Positions 33,094-47,429 of a stretch of 64,000 bases of DNA are shown here, piece after piece. The DNA comes from Rosa chinensis (Eukaryota; Streptophyta; Magnoliopsida; Rosales; Rosaceae): NCBI RefSeq assembly GCF_002994745.2, contig NC_037092.1:9104501-9168500 (forward strand), written 5' to 3'. The notes beneath the pieces are model-generated. The model did not search any database, was not told where the DNA came from, and saw only the letters and a list, made by a program, of their open reading frames with translations. Each line of letters opens with the position of its first letter. Within the stretch, counting starts at the first letter, position 1. The position numbers and the translations under genes were made by a program.

Positions 33094-33452
33094 AAGGATG
33101 AGAGCGACTGCTCTCTCTCTTTTCCCTCTATGGCGGCGAACTCTATCCCCTAGGTGATTCTATCATCGGTTATGGTTACGGCTACAGTTACTACTACATT
33201 TACACTGCTCTCGTGACATATGCAGTGCAGCAATACCAAATCTGTTTGGTATCAAGTCACGTCCTAGTTACCCTTTACTCTAGATGCGTTTGTGTATCTT
33301 GTTATGTTTTATTGTTTTTCCTCATTATAGATGCGTTTGTGCATCTTGTTATGTTTTATTATTTTTCTTTCGATGCATTTACATCGCCCCATGTACTCCT
33401 TAGTTTTAATTAATATAACTTGTCGTCTTTCCCTTGGAAAAAAAAAAAAAAA
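33094..33452 (+). mobile_element. non-LTR retroposon with 14-bp target duplication
   Basis: 359 bp ending in a 15-base poly-A, flanked by ATCCATCCTAGGTT at 33080-33093 and 33453-33466. A repeated TAGATGCGTTTGTG(T/C)ATCTTG block lies inside. It is most likely a 5'-truncated LINE 3' end or a SINE. It inserted about 70 bp upstream of the start codon of the zinc-knuckle gene. Confidence 0.75.
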
Positions 33453-33520
33453 ATCCATCCTAGGTTTTTTTCATTAACGCTCCCAAATCTATAGTCTCTT
33501 TCGATCGCTCAGAAAAAGCC

Positions 33521-36500
33521 ATGCCCCTATCCCCTGTCACGGAAGACCCTGATGTCCACGACCCGGACCCATCCATGCCCCTATCCCCTATCGTGGTCCG
33601 CCTGAAGCGGCACCGTTCGTCCTTGTTCAAAGACCCTAGCCACGACCAGAACCTAACCCCTGTCACGGAAGACTCTGATGTTGCGAAGCGGCCCCGTTCG
33701 TCCTTGTCCTCTGAACACCCTGATATCCAGGGCGGCAAGCACCAGGACCCGGACCCGGACCCGGCGAAGCCCTTAAAACCAGTAAGCCGTACGCTGAAGG
33801 AGATTCTGGATGAGGCCGGCCCGCTCGTCTCTAAAGAGCGAGAGCTCGAGTATGCTAAGATTTTGGCTAAGCGGAAGGGTACGTATTTTCATTTGTGTTT
33901 TAGGGTTCTCAGGTCCCTAGTTTTGCATGAAATTCAATTGCCTTTTTTTTTTTTTTTAACCATTCTGTGGCTTTGCTATTTGAAAAAATTTACATTGTGT
34001 TGAGGTTTGAACTAGTACTTTTTCTGTTTGCAGTGTTTGAATGAAGAATTAAAGTTAAATGTCCTTTACTTATATTCTAGTGATATCTGCTCGGAATTAG
34101 TTGCCGAGAATTGGTGTAATTGGCTTAAATATATCTAGTTTTACTATAAGGTGCCACCAGTCACTGAGAGGTTATGTGTCTCTTCTAGAGATATATAACA
34201 TCTACGCAATTGATGCCTGCATACTGTCTTACAGTTAATTTGGACTTGTTGTGTCAAAGTTTTTCAAACAATTTGGTCTTTTAATCAAGTTAAGTAGTTA
34301 ACTACTTCTCTCCCCTAGTTGGTTTCCCAATGTGATGCATAACTAACTTAGAATTCGTAAAGTGAATTGGTGTTGAGGGTTCATTGATGTCATTGCAGAT
34401 GCAGCTTCACTACTTGTATGTTTAATCAAGAATTCATTTTCACTCTTCTTATGACATACTGTCAATATAAATGATATTTTTTGGTTTTATTTTTTCATCA
34501 CCATAACTCAATTCTTTTGTATTTCAGAGGCCGAACCTATTACCAATCGCGTGACGGGGTTTGGTGGACCCATTAACGTAGTACAGAGTTATGGTATGCT
34601 TTTGAAATTTATACTTTACGCTGCTTGGTATAACTCATACGCTACTTGGTATGCTTTTGAAATTTATACTTTACGATCTGTGAGGAAGAGTATCTGGAAT
34701 TTGCTTGGTTTCTTGCTTGTCTTTGAGAAAAGAAGGAGGGGGGGGTGGGATTTGGTGCTAGGGAAAATCTCATCTTATAATTGCAAGTATGTACTTTCAG
34801 TCTATTAATTACTTTTCCAGCCAAGTTTATAAGATGTAGAATTTGTAAAGTGAATAATTGTTAAGGGTTTCAAAGATGTCATTGTTATGTGTCTCTTCTA
34901 GAGATATATAACATCTACGCAATTGATGCCTGCATACTGTCTTAGAGTTAATTTGGACTTGTTGTGTCAGTTTTTCAAACAATTTGGTCTTTTAATCAAG
35001 TTAACTACGTCTCTACCCTAGTTGGTTTCCCAATGTGATGCATAACTTACTTAGAATTCGTAAAGTGAATTGGTGTTGAGGGTTCATAGATGTCATTGCA
35101 GATGCAGCTTCACTACTTATATGTTTAATCAAGGATTCTTTTTCACTCTTCTTATGACATACTGTCAATATAAATCATATTTTTGGTTTTATTTTTTTCA
35201 TCACCATAACTCATTCTTTTGTATTTCAGAGGCCAAACCTATTACCAATCGCGTGATGGCCTCCTTCCCGGAGCCTCTTTTGGGTGGACGCATTAACGTA
35301 GTACAGAGTTATGGTCCTGATACACTAGCTGGTATGATTTTGAATGAAATTTGTACTTTACAGTCTTGGTTTCTTGCTTGTCGGGGGGGGCGGGCGGGGG
35401 GGGGGGGGGGGGGGGGGAGTGGTGTTGGTGCTATCTTTTGTCTTGGAAAAATCTCATCTTATAATTGAAAATATGTACTTTCAGTCTATGTAGTAGAATT
35501 TGGTTTGTTTGTAGTAGATATGGCAACAATTGATGGATACTGTCAGAGTCTTGAGATGTTGTGTATGTTTTTGAAACAATCGAACTCTTTAATTAATTAC
35601 TTCTCTAGCCAAGTTTATAAGATGTAGAATTTGTAAAGTGAATAATTGTTAAGGGTTTCAAAGATGTCATTGCACCTGCAGCTTCCCTACTTGTATGTTT
35701 AATCAATAAGGATTCATTTTTGCTCTTCTTATCACATACATACTTGTCAACAGTATTACTATTTTGGGATTTTTCATAGCCATCAGCCATTCTTTTCTAT
35801 TTCAGAAGCCGCAGCTGCTGGTGCTAGCAAGAGGACACTCCGTGATACACCTCTTTTTGGTGGATGCATTAACCTAGTAGAGAGTTATGGTCCTGATACA
35901 GTAGCTGGTATGATTTTGAATGAAATTTGTACTTTACAGTCTTGGTTTCTTGCTTGTCGCGGGGGGGGGGGGGGGGGGTGTTAATCGAACTCTTTAATTA
36001 ATTACTTCTCCAGCCAAGTTTATCAGATGTAAAGTGAATAATTGTTAAGGGTTTCAAAGATGTCATTGCACCTGCAGCTTCCCTACTTGTATGTTTAATC
36101 AATAAGGATTCGTTTTTGCTCTTCTTATCACATACATACTATCAATATACTTGTCAATAGTATTACTATTTTGGGATTTTTCATAGCCATCAGCCATTCT
36201 TTTCTATTTCAGAAACCGAAGCTGCTCGTGCTAGCAAGAGGACATTCCCTGATACGCCTTTTTGGAATACTCTTGGTATGCATTCAAAATTTGTACTTTA
36301 TTTTACAATCTGTAATGCAGATTATCAGGAATTTGCTTGGTTTTTTTTTTTTTGGTCTTTTTAGGGTACGTAGTGTTGTTTTCTCTGTGTTGTTTATGAC
36401 AAATCTCTTCCTATACTCGAAAATATCTACCTTTGGTCCATGTAGTATATTTAGTTTGGTTTTGTTTGTTTGTTAACCCTCCCCTGTGTTTAACGATGGA

Positions 36501-36875
36501 TCTGCAATAGATTCTCTGAGACGTAGAAGTGCAGAAAACCCAAAGTATTGTGGAAAAGAAGCATGGAAAGAATTCATCGAACGTCAAAGGAGTACATGGG
36601 GGCCGTGTCAGATTTGTTTGAAGGCTGATGACCATATGAGTTTGCACTGTCCATATCTCGACTATGTCCCGGAAGGCGCATCTGTTGGCCCTGGCGTTGA
36701 ACTAGTTTGTAGGGGTTGTGGACTTAAGGACAAGCACCCTGGTATGAATTGGTCTAAATGTGCTATTCTCAAGTCGTGTTTCATTTGTGCATCAGACCAC
36801 TGGGGTACTGATTGCCCGCGTGCTAAACAGCATAAAACGGTTCCATATAATCCCACTCCCTTTAGCGACCGCTGA
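33521..36875 (+). CDS. zinc-knuckle protein with tandemly repeated exons
   Basis: Six exons join without a frame break: 33521-33878, 34528-34593, 35230-35331, 35806-35907, 36213-36275, 36511-36875, giving 351 residues. Exon 1 is Pro/Asp/Arg-rich and disordered-looking. Exons 2-5 all start in the same phase and encode related modules: EAEPITNRV...GGPINVVQSY, EAKPITNRV...GGRINVVQSYGPDT, EAAAAGASKRT...GGCINLVESYGPDT, ETEAARASKRTFPDTPF. Exon 6 holds three knuckle-like motifs: CQICLKADDHMSLHC (CX2CX5HX4C), CRGCGLKDKH...C, and CFICASDHWGTDC (CX2CX3HX4C). The first matches the eIF3g zinc motif in spacing and the following P-Y. An RNP1-like relic lies just past the stop. Likely an RNA-binding protein of eIF3g-like origin; function unknown. 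Confidence 0.7.
34170..36212 (+). repeat. intron-plus-exon tandem duplications in the zinc-knuckle gene
   Basis: Intron 1 and exon 2 recur as intron 2 and exon 3 about 700 bp later. Examples are TCTCTTCTAGAGATATATAA at 34179 and 34892, GATGCAGCTTCACTACTT at 34399 and 35101, and the acceptor region before each exon. Introns 3 and 4 share GATGTCATTGCACCTGCAGC and flanks with a unit of about 407 bp. Poly-G runs sit at 35383-35417 and 35961-35978. Confidence 0.85.
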
Positions 36876-36887
36876 GACTGGTGTACT

Positions 36888-36926
36888 AGGGGATTTGGTT
36901 ATGTTAATTTTGTGATCATCGCTTGA
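36888..36926 (+). other. RNP1-like relic in 3' UTR
   Basis: AGGGGATTTGGTTATGTTAA starts a frame reading RGFGYVNFVIIA-stop, one frame away from the upstream CDS. RGFGYVNFV is a good RNP1 and is close to eIF3g. It is probably the remnant of an RRM lost from this gene by an upstream stop or frameshift. Confidence 0.45.
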
Positions 36927-37824
36927 TGGCCTTCTGATCTATCTCCTTGTATCTTGAAGAACTTTCGGATTAGTAGGAAGGATTATTATTATCATGTATC
37001 TGAATGGAATACATATTAAGTTATCTGTTTTATTTCTGTGTAATTAGTAAGTGAGCTTTGAAGGTTGTCTATACTCTATAGCTTCAAAAGGTATCAGTGC
37101 TATCTAAACCTTCAAAATTTGCAGTTGCCATGCAGTTGCAGGCAGCCATGTCCTATTTAATTACACCTCCTTATTTCTTCCAGTACATAAGCCCCCGCGA
37201 TGTTGTGGGCTTATTTGCTTTTTGAATACTATATGTAATAAATTTCCTACTTCAGGCGACTCTGGCTGTGTATTTAGCATACAACCGAGGATGAAGTTAT
37301 GTCAAAAAATTCCTAAAATCATGTAATTTTTGGGTGGTTACTGAGCCTCCAAATTTGATTTTTTTTAACAAGGACCTAGAAACTCCAAAGCAGAATAATA
37401 AACCCTTAGAGTTACTGGTCTTTGCGACCGAGATCAAAAATTAAAAAACATTTGGAGTAGAGGATGATGTATCACCATCCACTCTGTCTTCATTCATTAG
37501 AGCTGCCCCAATTGAGAAGTTCCAATGAACCTCAACCTAGCAAAAACATTTCAAAAGGAGCTTATTAGAGCTCAGATTTGTGAGCTTTTGATATTTAAGT
37601 TTGGCTGTACTTGTAAGTTGTAACAAGTCAGAGAGAGCTTAACACCTGCAGCAAACATGTTGAAGATTTGAATTTTCTCATTTTTAAATTAACACTTGCC
37701 TTTTTCTTGATAATGGGTGTGAGAATACTTGTGACATTTTTAGGCCGACCTTTTTCCAACTAAAAAAAAATATATGACCGGATGGCTAATATCTAACTTG
37801 TTTTTTCTTTTTTCTTTTTTAAGA
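36927..37824. other. intergenic
   Basis: 3' flank of the zinc-knuckle gene. No gene or repeat recognised. Confidence 0.5.
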
Positions 37825-37972
37825 TTTAACCCTTTGGTGAAGCTATCTGTGCCATGCATATCAGAATCAGCCTCTTTCAGACCACAAAATGATATTTTGA
37901 TTGTTGGAGGAGATGATAGAGTGGTTCATATACTGGGTGTCAAAGATCGTACTGAGGTTGGTGTTGGTATGT
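37825..37972 (+). pseudogene. WD40-like exon fragment
   Basis: An exon-like frame after a T-rich tract and AG reads FNPLVKLSVPCISESASFRP, NDILIVGGDDRVVHILGVKD then RTEVGVG before a GT. The G-G-D-D-R-V-V-H-I-x-x-V pattern resembles a WD40 blade. No neighbouring exons could be found. The identification is tentative. Confidence 0.35.
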
Positions 37973-37984
37973 GATCAAAATAGA

Positions 37985-38160
37985 TTAAAGTATAGTTTAA
38001 TTTTAGTTTAAAAAAGTACATTAAAGTATAGTTTAATTTTAGTTTAAAAAAGTACATTAAAGTATAGTTTAATTTTAGTTTAAAAAAGTACATTAAAGTA
38101 TCGTACCCAAATTTTGGAAAAATACATTAAAGTATAGTTTAATTTTAGTTTAAAAAAGTA
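37985..38160. repeat. 36-bp tandem repeat
   Basis: Four to five copies of a 36-bp unit containing AAAGTATAGTTTAATTTTAG and TTTAAAAAAGTAC, the last ones interrupted by CGTACCCAAATTTTGG. Confidence 0.9.
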
Positions 38161-40606
38161 AATGTCCAAAATTTATAAAAAAAAAATTTGGGTAATGGGA
38201 AATCAATAAAGCTGCTCCAAAGCAAGTTTAAAGGGCTGAAAATTGAACCAGAATATAAGTTCAATGGACAAGCCCAAATGAATTAATAATAAAAATGAAA
38301 CTTAATTTCCACATGTGCTCAAATAAAGAGCTAGTATAAGGAAATTAAACCTTAAAAAAAAAAAAACTAAATGCTAAAATATAGGCCCAATAAGAGGCTC
38401 AATACAATACATAAACCCTAGCTACTGTAGTCCACCCCAGGCTGTCAACTGCAAGATGCCATCGATATACTACTGGAAGCAGAAAAGCATGGATTACTGT
38501 AATGATTGTCCGATGTCAATAGAATCCCAAAACACATACCATATGAAACCCAACATCCATGGGGAAAAGATCCCTCAAAACAACATCATTCCCTCCACCA
38601 TAGAGACACATCTCAAGATAGAATCATGGCTACCGAGAACCAGAGATGGAGAATTGGGGGGGGGGTGGTTTGAAAAACATGTGTAAGCACCCATACTCAC
38701 CTAGGTTAGTGACTTGTGATCTTAGATATGGAAGCATATGAGATTAGTTGACAATGAGAAAAAAATAAAAATAAAATTCGAGAAACAAGATCCTCCCGAT
38801 ATGGACATAACCAGGAAGTCATCACATATGATACAAAATATCACCACAAGGGTGAGAAATGATTTGGAAAAGCTTGAAGAATGTAGATGGAATGAACCTG
38901 TGATAAAGCCTAAACAAGAGATCCGCCGCTAACTCTCAAGCCATCAATCTAGATCCCGATGGATCAAGATACGGGCAAGATAGAAGGAGGAAGGGGAAGA
39001 GTTCTCAAATCTGTTTTCTCTCTCTAAAACCTAGAGAGAGAAGCTCTCGCCACTTAGCAAAGTAGGAAGGCTAACTAAATGTGAATATAATATTTCTAAA
39101 TTTAGCTCATATGTTATTACAATATTTCAATTAGCTCACCCCATTCTAAAATCGTAGCTTCGCCCTTGGTTGCTGCATCTGTGTTCCTAACTTAAATTAA
39201 CCAAACCATACATTTACTTTTGTTTTCTATATGTTCTCTTCTCTTCTTCTTCTCTTCATTGGGACTTTCATTCCTTGATTATTTTATACATGTAGCCCAC
39301 AATGGAAAAAATAATGAAGTAGCAAGTTAAGGGGTGAAAACAAGTAACAAATTTTCATAGACCATAAAAGCATGTCTCCGGGACTAGGCCCGAGACTCTA
39401 GAACAAGAGCACTGAAACCATTTTTGGGCCCGAAATCTGCAATTTCTCAATTCACACAGATAAAGCTATGTTCAAGGCCCCTCCCATTGGTGGTCCATAT
39501 TAAGTTAACGTTAGAGAGAGAGAATATAGTGGTTCATCTACCAATTGGGTGAGGCTACGTCCACTTGAAAAATTTAACTATGTGTTGGGAATTGATTATA
39601 ATATGTGGATATAATTGAATGGATTCTGAGTGGGAGCTAGGATGGGTCCCTTTTATAAGTAAGGGAGCCACTTTCCACTACATGTTTTCTAGTGTGGGAC
39701 ATAAAGTTCTTATTCTAGTATAGAAAGCTTATCATTGAGGCATCTTGCCAAGGCCTGGAAGGTGGCTTTTTGATGAGGTCTTGGTCGCTTTCAACTACCA
39801 CAGAGTAGCTTGGATGTCGAGCTCCAAAAGATATATAGTGGTCCGGTCCCACTATGGTGCGTGGACCCACTAAGAGATGTTACTTATGCTTGGTCCGGTC
39901 CCACTATAGCAAACTAGCCATACTAGTGGAGGTATGTACAACTCTGCAGAGTCCCCAAATAAGAGGAGCATAAGTGACATCCGGGATGCGTCCTGCCCCT
40001 ACAAGTTCCTAAACTCTGTAAGCAGGAAAGGACTCTTCAGCCTTGCAAGGTCAATAGCATGGGGGAAGGATGTCCTCAAATCAAAGAGAGTACCTGTAAA
40101 ATTAATAAAGCTAAAAGCATGTTCATGTAGAATGTTTATTGTACCGGGCAACGTATGTGAGTTGTGCTGGTATATATTAGCATGTATGAATGTACAAGGT
40201 GCATGATACATGATGATGTATATATGTGAATCGTGCAGAGTATCATCGACTATGACATTATGAGCTTGAGAATGCACATGGTTGTGTGAGCATATGAAGT
40301 GCATATGATGCATAAATGAGTGATGTGTGCAAGAAAATGAACGAGGTTGAGTGATCAAGGAATCTCGTTTGTGTAAAGTGAACTAGGTTGCATTAATAAG
40401 GACCCTTGTTCACAGCCCGATTTTTTATTTAGTTAGAAATTTGAGAATTTTGTCTAAAAAAGGGCCGGGATCTTAAAAATCATATTTTAATCCAATACCA
40501 TTTGATCTAGTGGTATTAGTCTTCCCATTGTAAGTTGGAGATAAAACCTAGTTGTTGTAATTTGAGTTTGTTGATGTAATAAAAAAATTTAAATTTTTAC
40601 CAATGG
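38161..40606. other. intergenic, 2.4 kb
   Basis: Short open frames at 38456-38686, 38738-38932 and 39934-40206 show no recognisable domain. GGTCCGGTCCCACTAT occurs twice (39840, 39892). The base composition and fragmentary frames suggest decayed retroelement DNA, which I cannot place in a family. Confidence 0.35.
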
Positions 40607-40922
40607 TGCAATTGGCACCGGAGAAATTCAATAAAAAAAAAGTGTGAAATAAGGTTTTTGCCGTGAGTGCCAAACCATGTTAATGCCTTTATTTCTTGAA
40701 ATTTTTCCGGGTCATAATTACATCACTGATAAAACACGATTTAAAAAAGAAAAAAATCAAAGCAACATGCAATTGGCACCGGAGAAATTCAATTAAAAAA
40801 AGTGTGAAATAAGGTTTTTGTTGTGAGTGCCAAACCATGTTAATGCCTTTATTTCTTGAAATTTTTTCGTGTCATAATTACATCACTGATAAAACACGAT
40901 TTAAAAAAAAAATCAAAGCAAC
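40607..40922. repeat. 161-bp tandem duplication
   Basis: TGCAATTGGCACCGGAGAAA starts at 40607 and at 40768. Both units continue through GTGAGTGCCAAACCATG and CACTGATAAAACACGATTT to AATCAAAGCAAC with few differences. It ends about 210 bp before the MCM3 remnant. Confidence 0.9.
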
Positions 40923-41133
40923 AAAACTGAAAAAACTTAATAGAATTAAGATTATATGTTCTCTAATTTTTCCGAAAAAGGTCCCCAAAAAAAAAGAAGG
41001 CCAAACTCCCCCAATTTCCCGCCAAATTTCCCGAAAAAGGGCTTCGATTAGGTTCTCCCCCATTCTCTTCCCAAATCTCAATCACCTTCGCCGCCGCCGC
41101 CGCCGCTCCGCAAACACCACGATCGAAAGAAAA

Positions 41134-44361
<3,228 letters not shown>

Positions 44362-44453
44362 GTGTGTCTAGTTGCACAAAGTTACTCTTATGTTTTCTAA
44401 TTTGTTAGTTCCATATCTTCTGACAGAAATTTTATTTAAAAAATCTGGTTCAG

Positions 44454-45671
44454 ACAAAGATAGAGATGGCTTTGTTATGGGTGAAGGTGCTGGAATATTG
44501 GTGTGTCTGCATTGGTTATGACTTTGACGCCAAATAATAATATGTTGCAGTCTGGCTTAGTTCATCGCCTATATTTTACTTGCTCTAAACAAGCATGATG
44601 GTATAGAAGTTGAACCTTTTTGCTGTTGACATTTTCATATGGGAATTTTAATCATAACATCTGTGGCTGATCTTGTTGACAGGTAATGGAGAGCTTGGAA
44701 CATGCAATGAAACGAGGTGCACCTATTATTGCCGAGTACCTGGGAGGTGCTATTAACTGTGATGCGTATCATATGACTGATCCAAGAGTTGATGGACTTG
44801 GTGTATCTACATGCATAGAGAGAAGCCTTAAAGATGCTGGTGTGTCACCTGAAGAGGTGCCGTCTTCCTTAAACCCGTCTTTGTTCTGATTTATAGTGCT
44901 TGTCTATTGACATCATAGATTGAACTACTCCCTCACTGTATCAGGTTAACTACATCAATGCTCATGCAACTTCAACTCTATTGGGTGACCTGGCTGAGGT
45001 TAATGCTATAAAGAAAGTGTTCAAGAACACTAAAAAGATAAAAATCAATGCTACTAAGGTAATCTATCTTGCTCTGTCTCTCCTAGTCGAAAAAATAAAC
45101 AAATAAATAAATCTTGCTCTGTCTCTCTATCATTTAATATGATGTGCCATTCCTGACAATGTTTTTGTTTATACTATGTTGATAGGTCACTCCCTCGGTG
45201 CTTCTGTGGGTTTGGAAGCTATTGCTACAGTGAAGCCATACAAACAGGATGGCTCCATCCTTCCATAAACCAATTTGTATGTCAATACTCTTGGTTTGTC
45301 CCTTTTTGTGGTTTTTGTTTAGGAGGGTTTGAAAAGCAATTCACAGAGCGTAGTATTACTTTGTTTAGTTTCCTTTTTCTAAGTATTTTGTTTTCTTAAC
45401 ATTATTGAAACGGTTACTGATATGTGGTTGGTTCATTCTCAAACAGAATCCAGAACTTTCAGTTGAGTTTGACACTGTTGCAAATGTAAAGTAGCAGCAT
45501 GAAGTGAATGTTGGTATGAATCCCAAACCTTCAAACTCCCTCTGCGTTTATGTTTCAATTGCAAATATACTCATTACGTGGTTTATCCATTTCTCAGCCA
45601 TATCAAATTCGTGCGGATTTGGAGGAGGAGGACACAACTCTGTCGTTGCCTTTTCTGCGTTCAAGCCTTGA
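44454..45671 (+). pseudogene. KAS1: 3' half of a second KAS I gene
   Basis: Begins inside KAS I exon 2 ([14 protein letters not shown]) and follows the gene at 27387-28612 through introns, exons 3-7 and the 3' flank. Exon remnants are 44454-44500, 44683-44856, 44945-45058, about 45183-45284, 45447-45513 and 45598-45671. Lesions: the exon 5 acceptor and first codons are deleted, GHC has become GHS, and one A is lost in GTGAAAGCC. TAG at 45492-45494 replaces CAG in exon 6, and six bases are inserted in the Gly-rich exon 7. The promoter, transit peptide and active-site Cys exon are absent. It is fused directly to the MCM3 remnant. Confidence 0.95.
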
Positions 45672-45929
45672 TTATCCAGGCTTGTCTGCAAGTTTTGTAC
45701 TACATCAGTCTAGCTTAGAGGAGAACTCAACTGTATCTGAGATTCTGAGGCTGCTTTCATTCTTAATTTTGGAGCCAGTTGTAGCGAAATAATCAAGGGT
45801 TACTCTCTTTCAAGGAAGTAATCAATTAGATACCAGGGTTCTGTGGGTCAGTAGCAGGTCTTCTTTTTTTCTTTTTTTTTTTTGACTTTTTTGACTTGTC
45901 GATTTGCTGAATTGTTGTATTAAATAGAA

Positions 45930-46941
45930 GGGAGAGGATCCTCTCCTGAGCTAGTTTTCTAGCTGAGCTTCCTGACCTTTTCAACTTATTCCGCCACGTG
46001 TCTAAAAACACATCTAACGGCTCCTACTTATTTATGACCATACTTTCATCTCCTCTCTCTCTTTTTCTCTTCCATCTCGATCTTCTTATCTTCCCAGCAC
46101 ACAAGTTGAGGCACATGCTCTCTCTCTCCCTCTCACTTGTATATGAGGTCAGAGACTCAGAGCCCCCGTAACCGCCATGTTGTTGCACCTGCTCCGGCTT
46201 CGAATTCCCATTCACAACCCCTTGGAGAATCAAATAGAAAACAAAGTAGATAACTCAGGTCTCAAAAGGACAACCTCAAAAGATTCAATTTTCATCTTCT
46301 ATTTCTTAGAGATTCCGGTTGATATTTAATTGAAAATACAACCTTAATTTGGTCTGGGTACTTGGGTAAGGAGAAAAGAGTGAATGCCAAGGGTGAAATC
46401 TGAGATTCAATTTTCATTTAGAATTGATTTTGCTGAGGTTGAATGGATTGAACTAAAGGATTATAGTTTTACCAAAGGTTTGATTTTATGTTGATGATGA
46501 CTTGAGGTTCAATCTCAGATTTTACCCAGAAATTGGTTTATTTTCTCATAAACAGAAACAGATCAAATCAGAATGAGATTTGGATTACTGAGGTTCAATC
46601 TCAGTTACCCGAGTTCTTGAGAACTCAAGGATTGTATTTATTTTTTGGGTCTGTATGAAATGGAAGAGAGCAAGGAAGAAAATAAAAAATATCAGAATGA
46701 TCATGAAGAAAGAGATCGATTCAGTGGAATGGAGGTGGAAGACTGAAGTTGATTAAGACGAATAAGAAAAGAGTGTGAGAATGTTTTGATCCTGTTACAA
46801 CCGTTGGATTAAGCTGCAAAAGGTCAAATAAGTACAATATAACATTGGAGCCGTTGGATGTATATTTGGACACGTGCCAGTTTATGGTGAAAATGTCATG
46901 AAGCTCAGCTAGAAAACTAGCTCAGGAGAGGATCCTCTCCC
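45930..46941. mobile_element. 1-kb MITE, MULE-like, inside the KAS I copy's 3' flank
   Basis: Ends GGGAGAGGATCCTCTCC and GGAGAGGATCCTCTCCC are inverted, and the match extends about 42 bp through GAGCTAGTTTTCTAGCTGAG. TAAATAGAA (45921-45929) and TAAATGGAA (46942-46950) are a 9-bp target duplication with one change. The unoccupied site TAAATGGAA is still present at 28854-28862 in the parent segment. No coding capacity. Confidence 0.92.
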
Positions 46942-47235
46942 TAAATGGAAAGCTTATTCTGATTTTATTGTTTGAACCAAAAATTTGGCCAAACCATGTT
47001 TGTTGCATGCTTTTACAAACCCTGAGATGAGGCAGAGTTCTTGTGAAATTAGTAAAAGACGATGGGTGCAGCTAAGGTCTACTTGTTGAACATTACTCAA
47101 TCCAGGCATCTCGTACAGAGAAGAGCCAAAGCCTAAGCTAGAGACCATTACAATTCCAGACCAACGATGCTTCCAAGCCGGATGCCTCCTCTTCACTACT
47201 GTGCAACTCATGATTTCAATTGAAGCATGAGGACC

Positions 47236-47429
47236 ACTAATTTGGTTGAGCTTGCAAAGAAGTTACAGTTGGGGATGCAAATTTGGTTTCTACAGTCTGT
47301 TGAGAAAGCCATCGATGCTGGTTTGGCTTTCTGGAGTGTGCTCATGAGAAAGATCTATGGCTTTGTCGTTCAACATGTTTGGAAGACCGAAAGGTGTTTG
47401 ACAATCCCGCACCTCTTGCTTCATCTTAA
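47236..47429 (+). pseudogene. second copy of the C-terminal exon fragment
   Basis: LVELAKKLQLGMQIWFLQSV, then VEKAIDAGLAFW, KIYGFVVQHVWKT and, one frame away, VFDNPAPLASS-stop (TAA 47427-47429). It is the sister of 29146-29331 and completes the duplicated KAS I 3' segment. Broken frame, no upstream exons. Confidence 0.5.
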
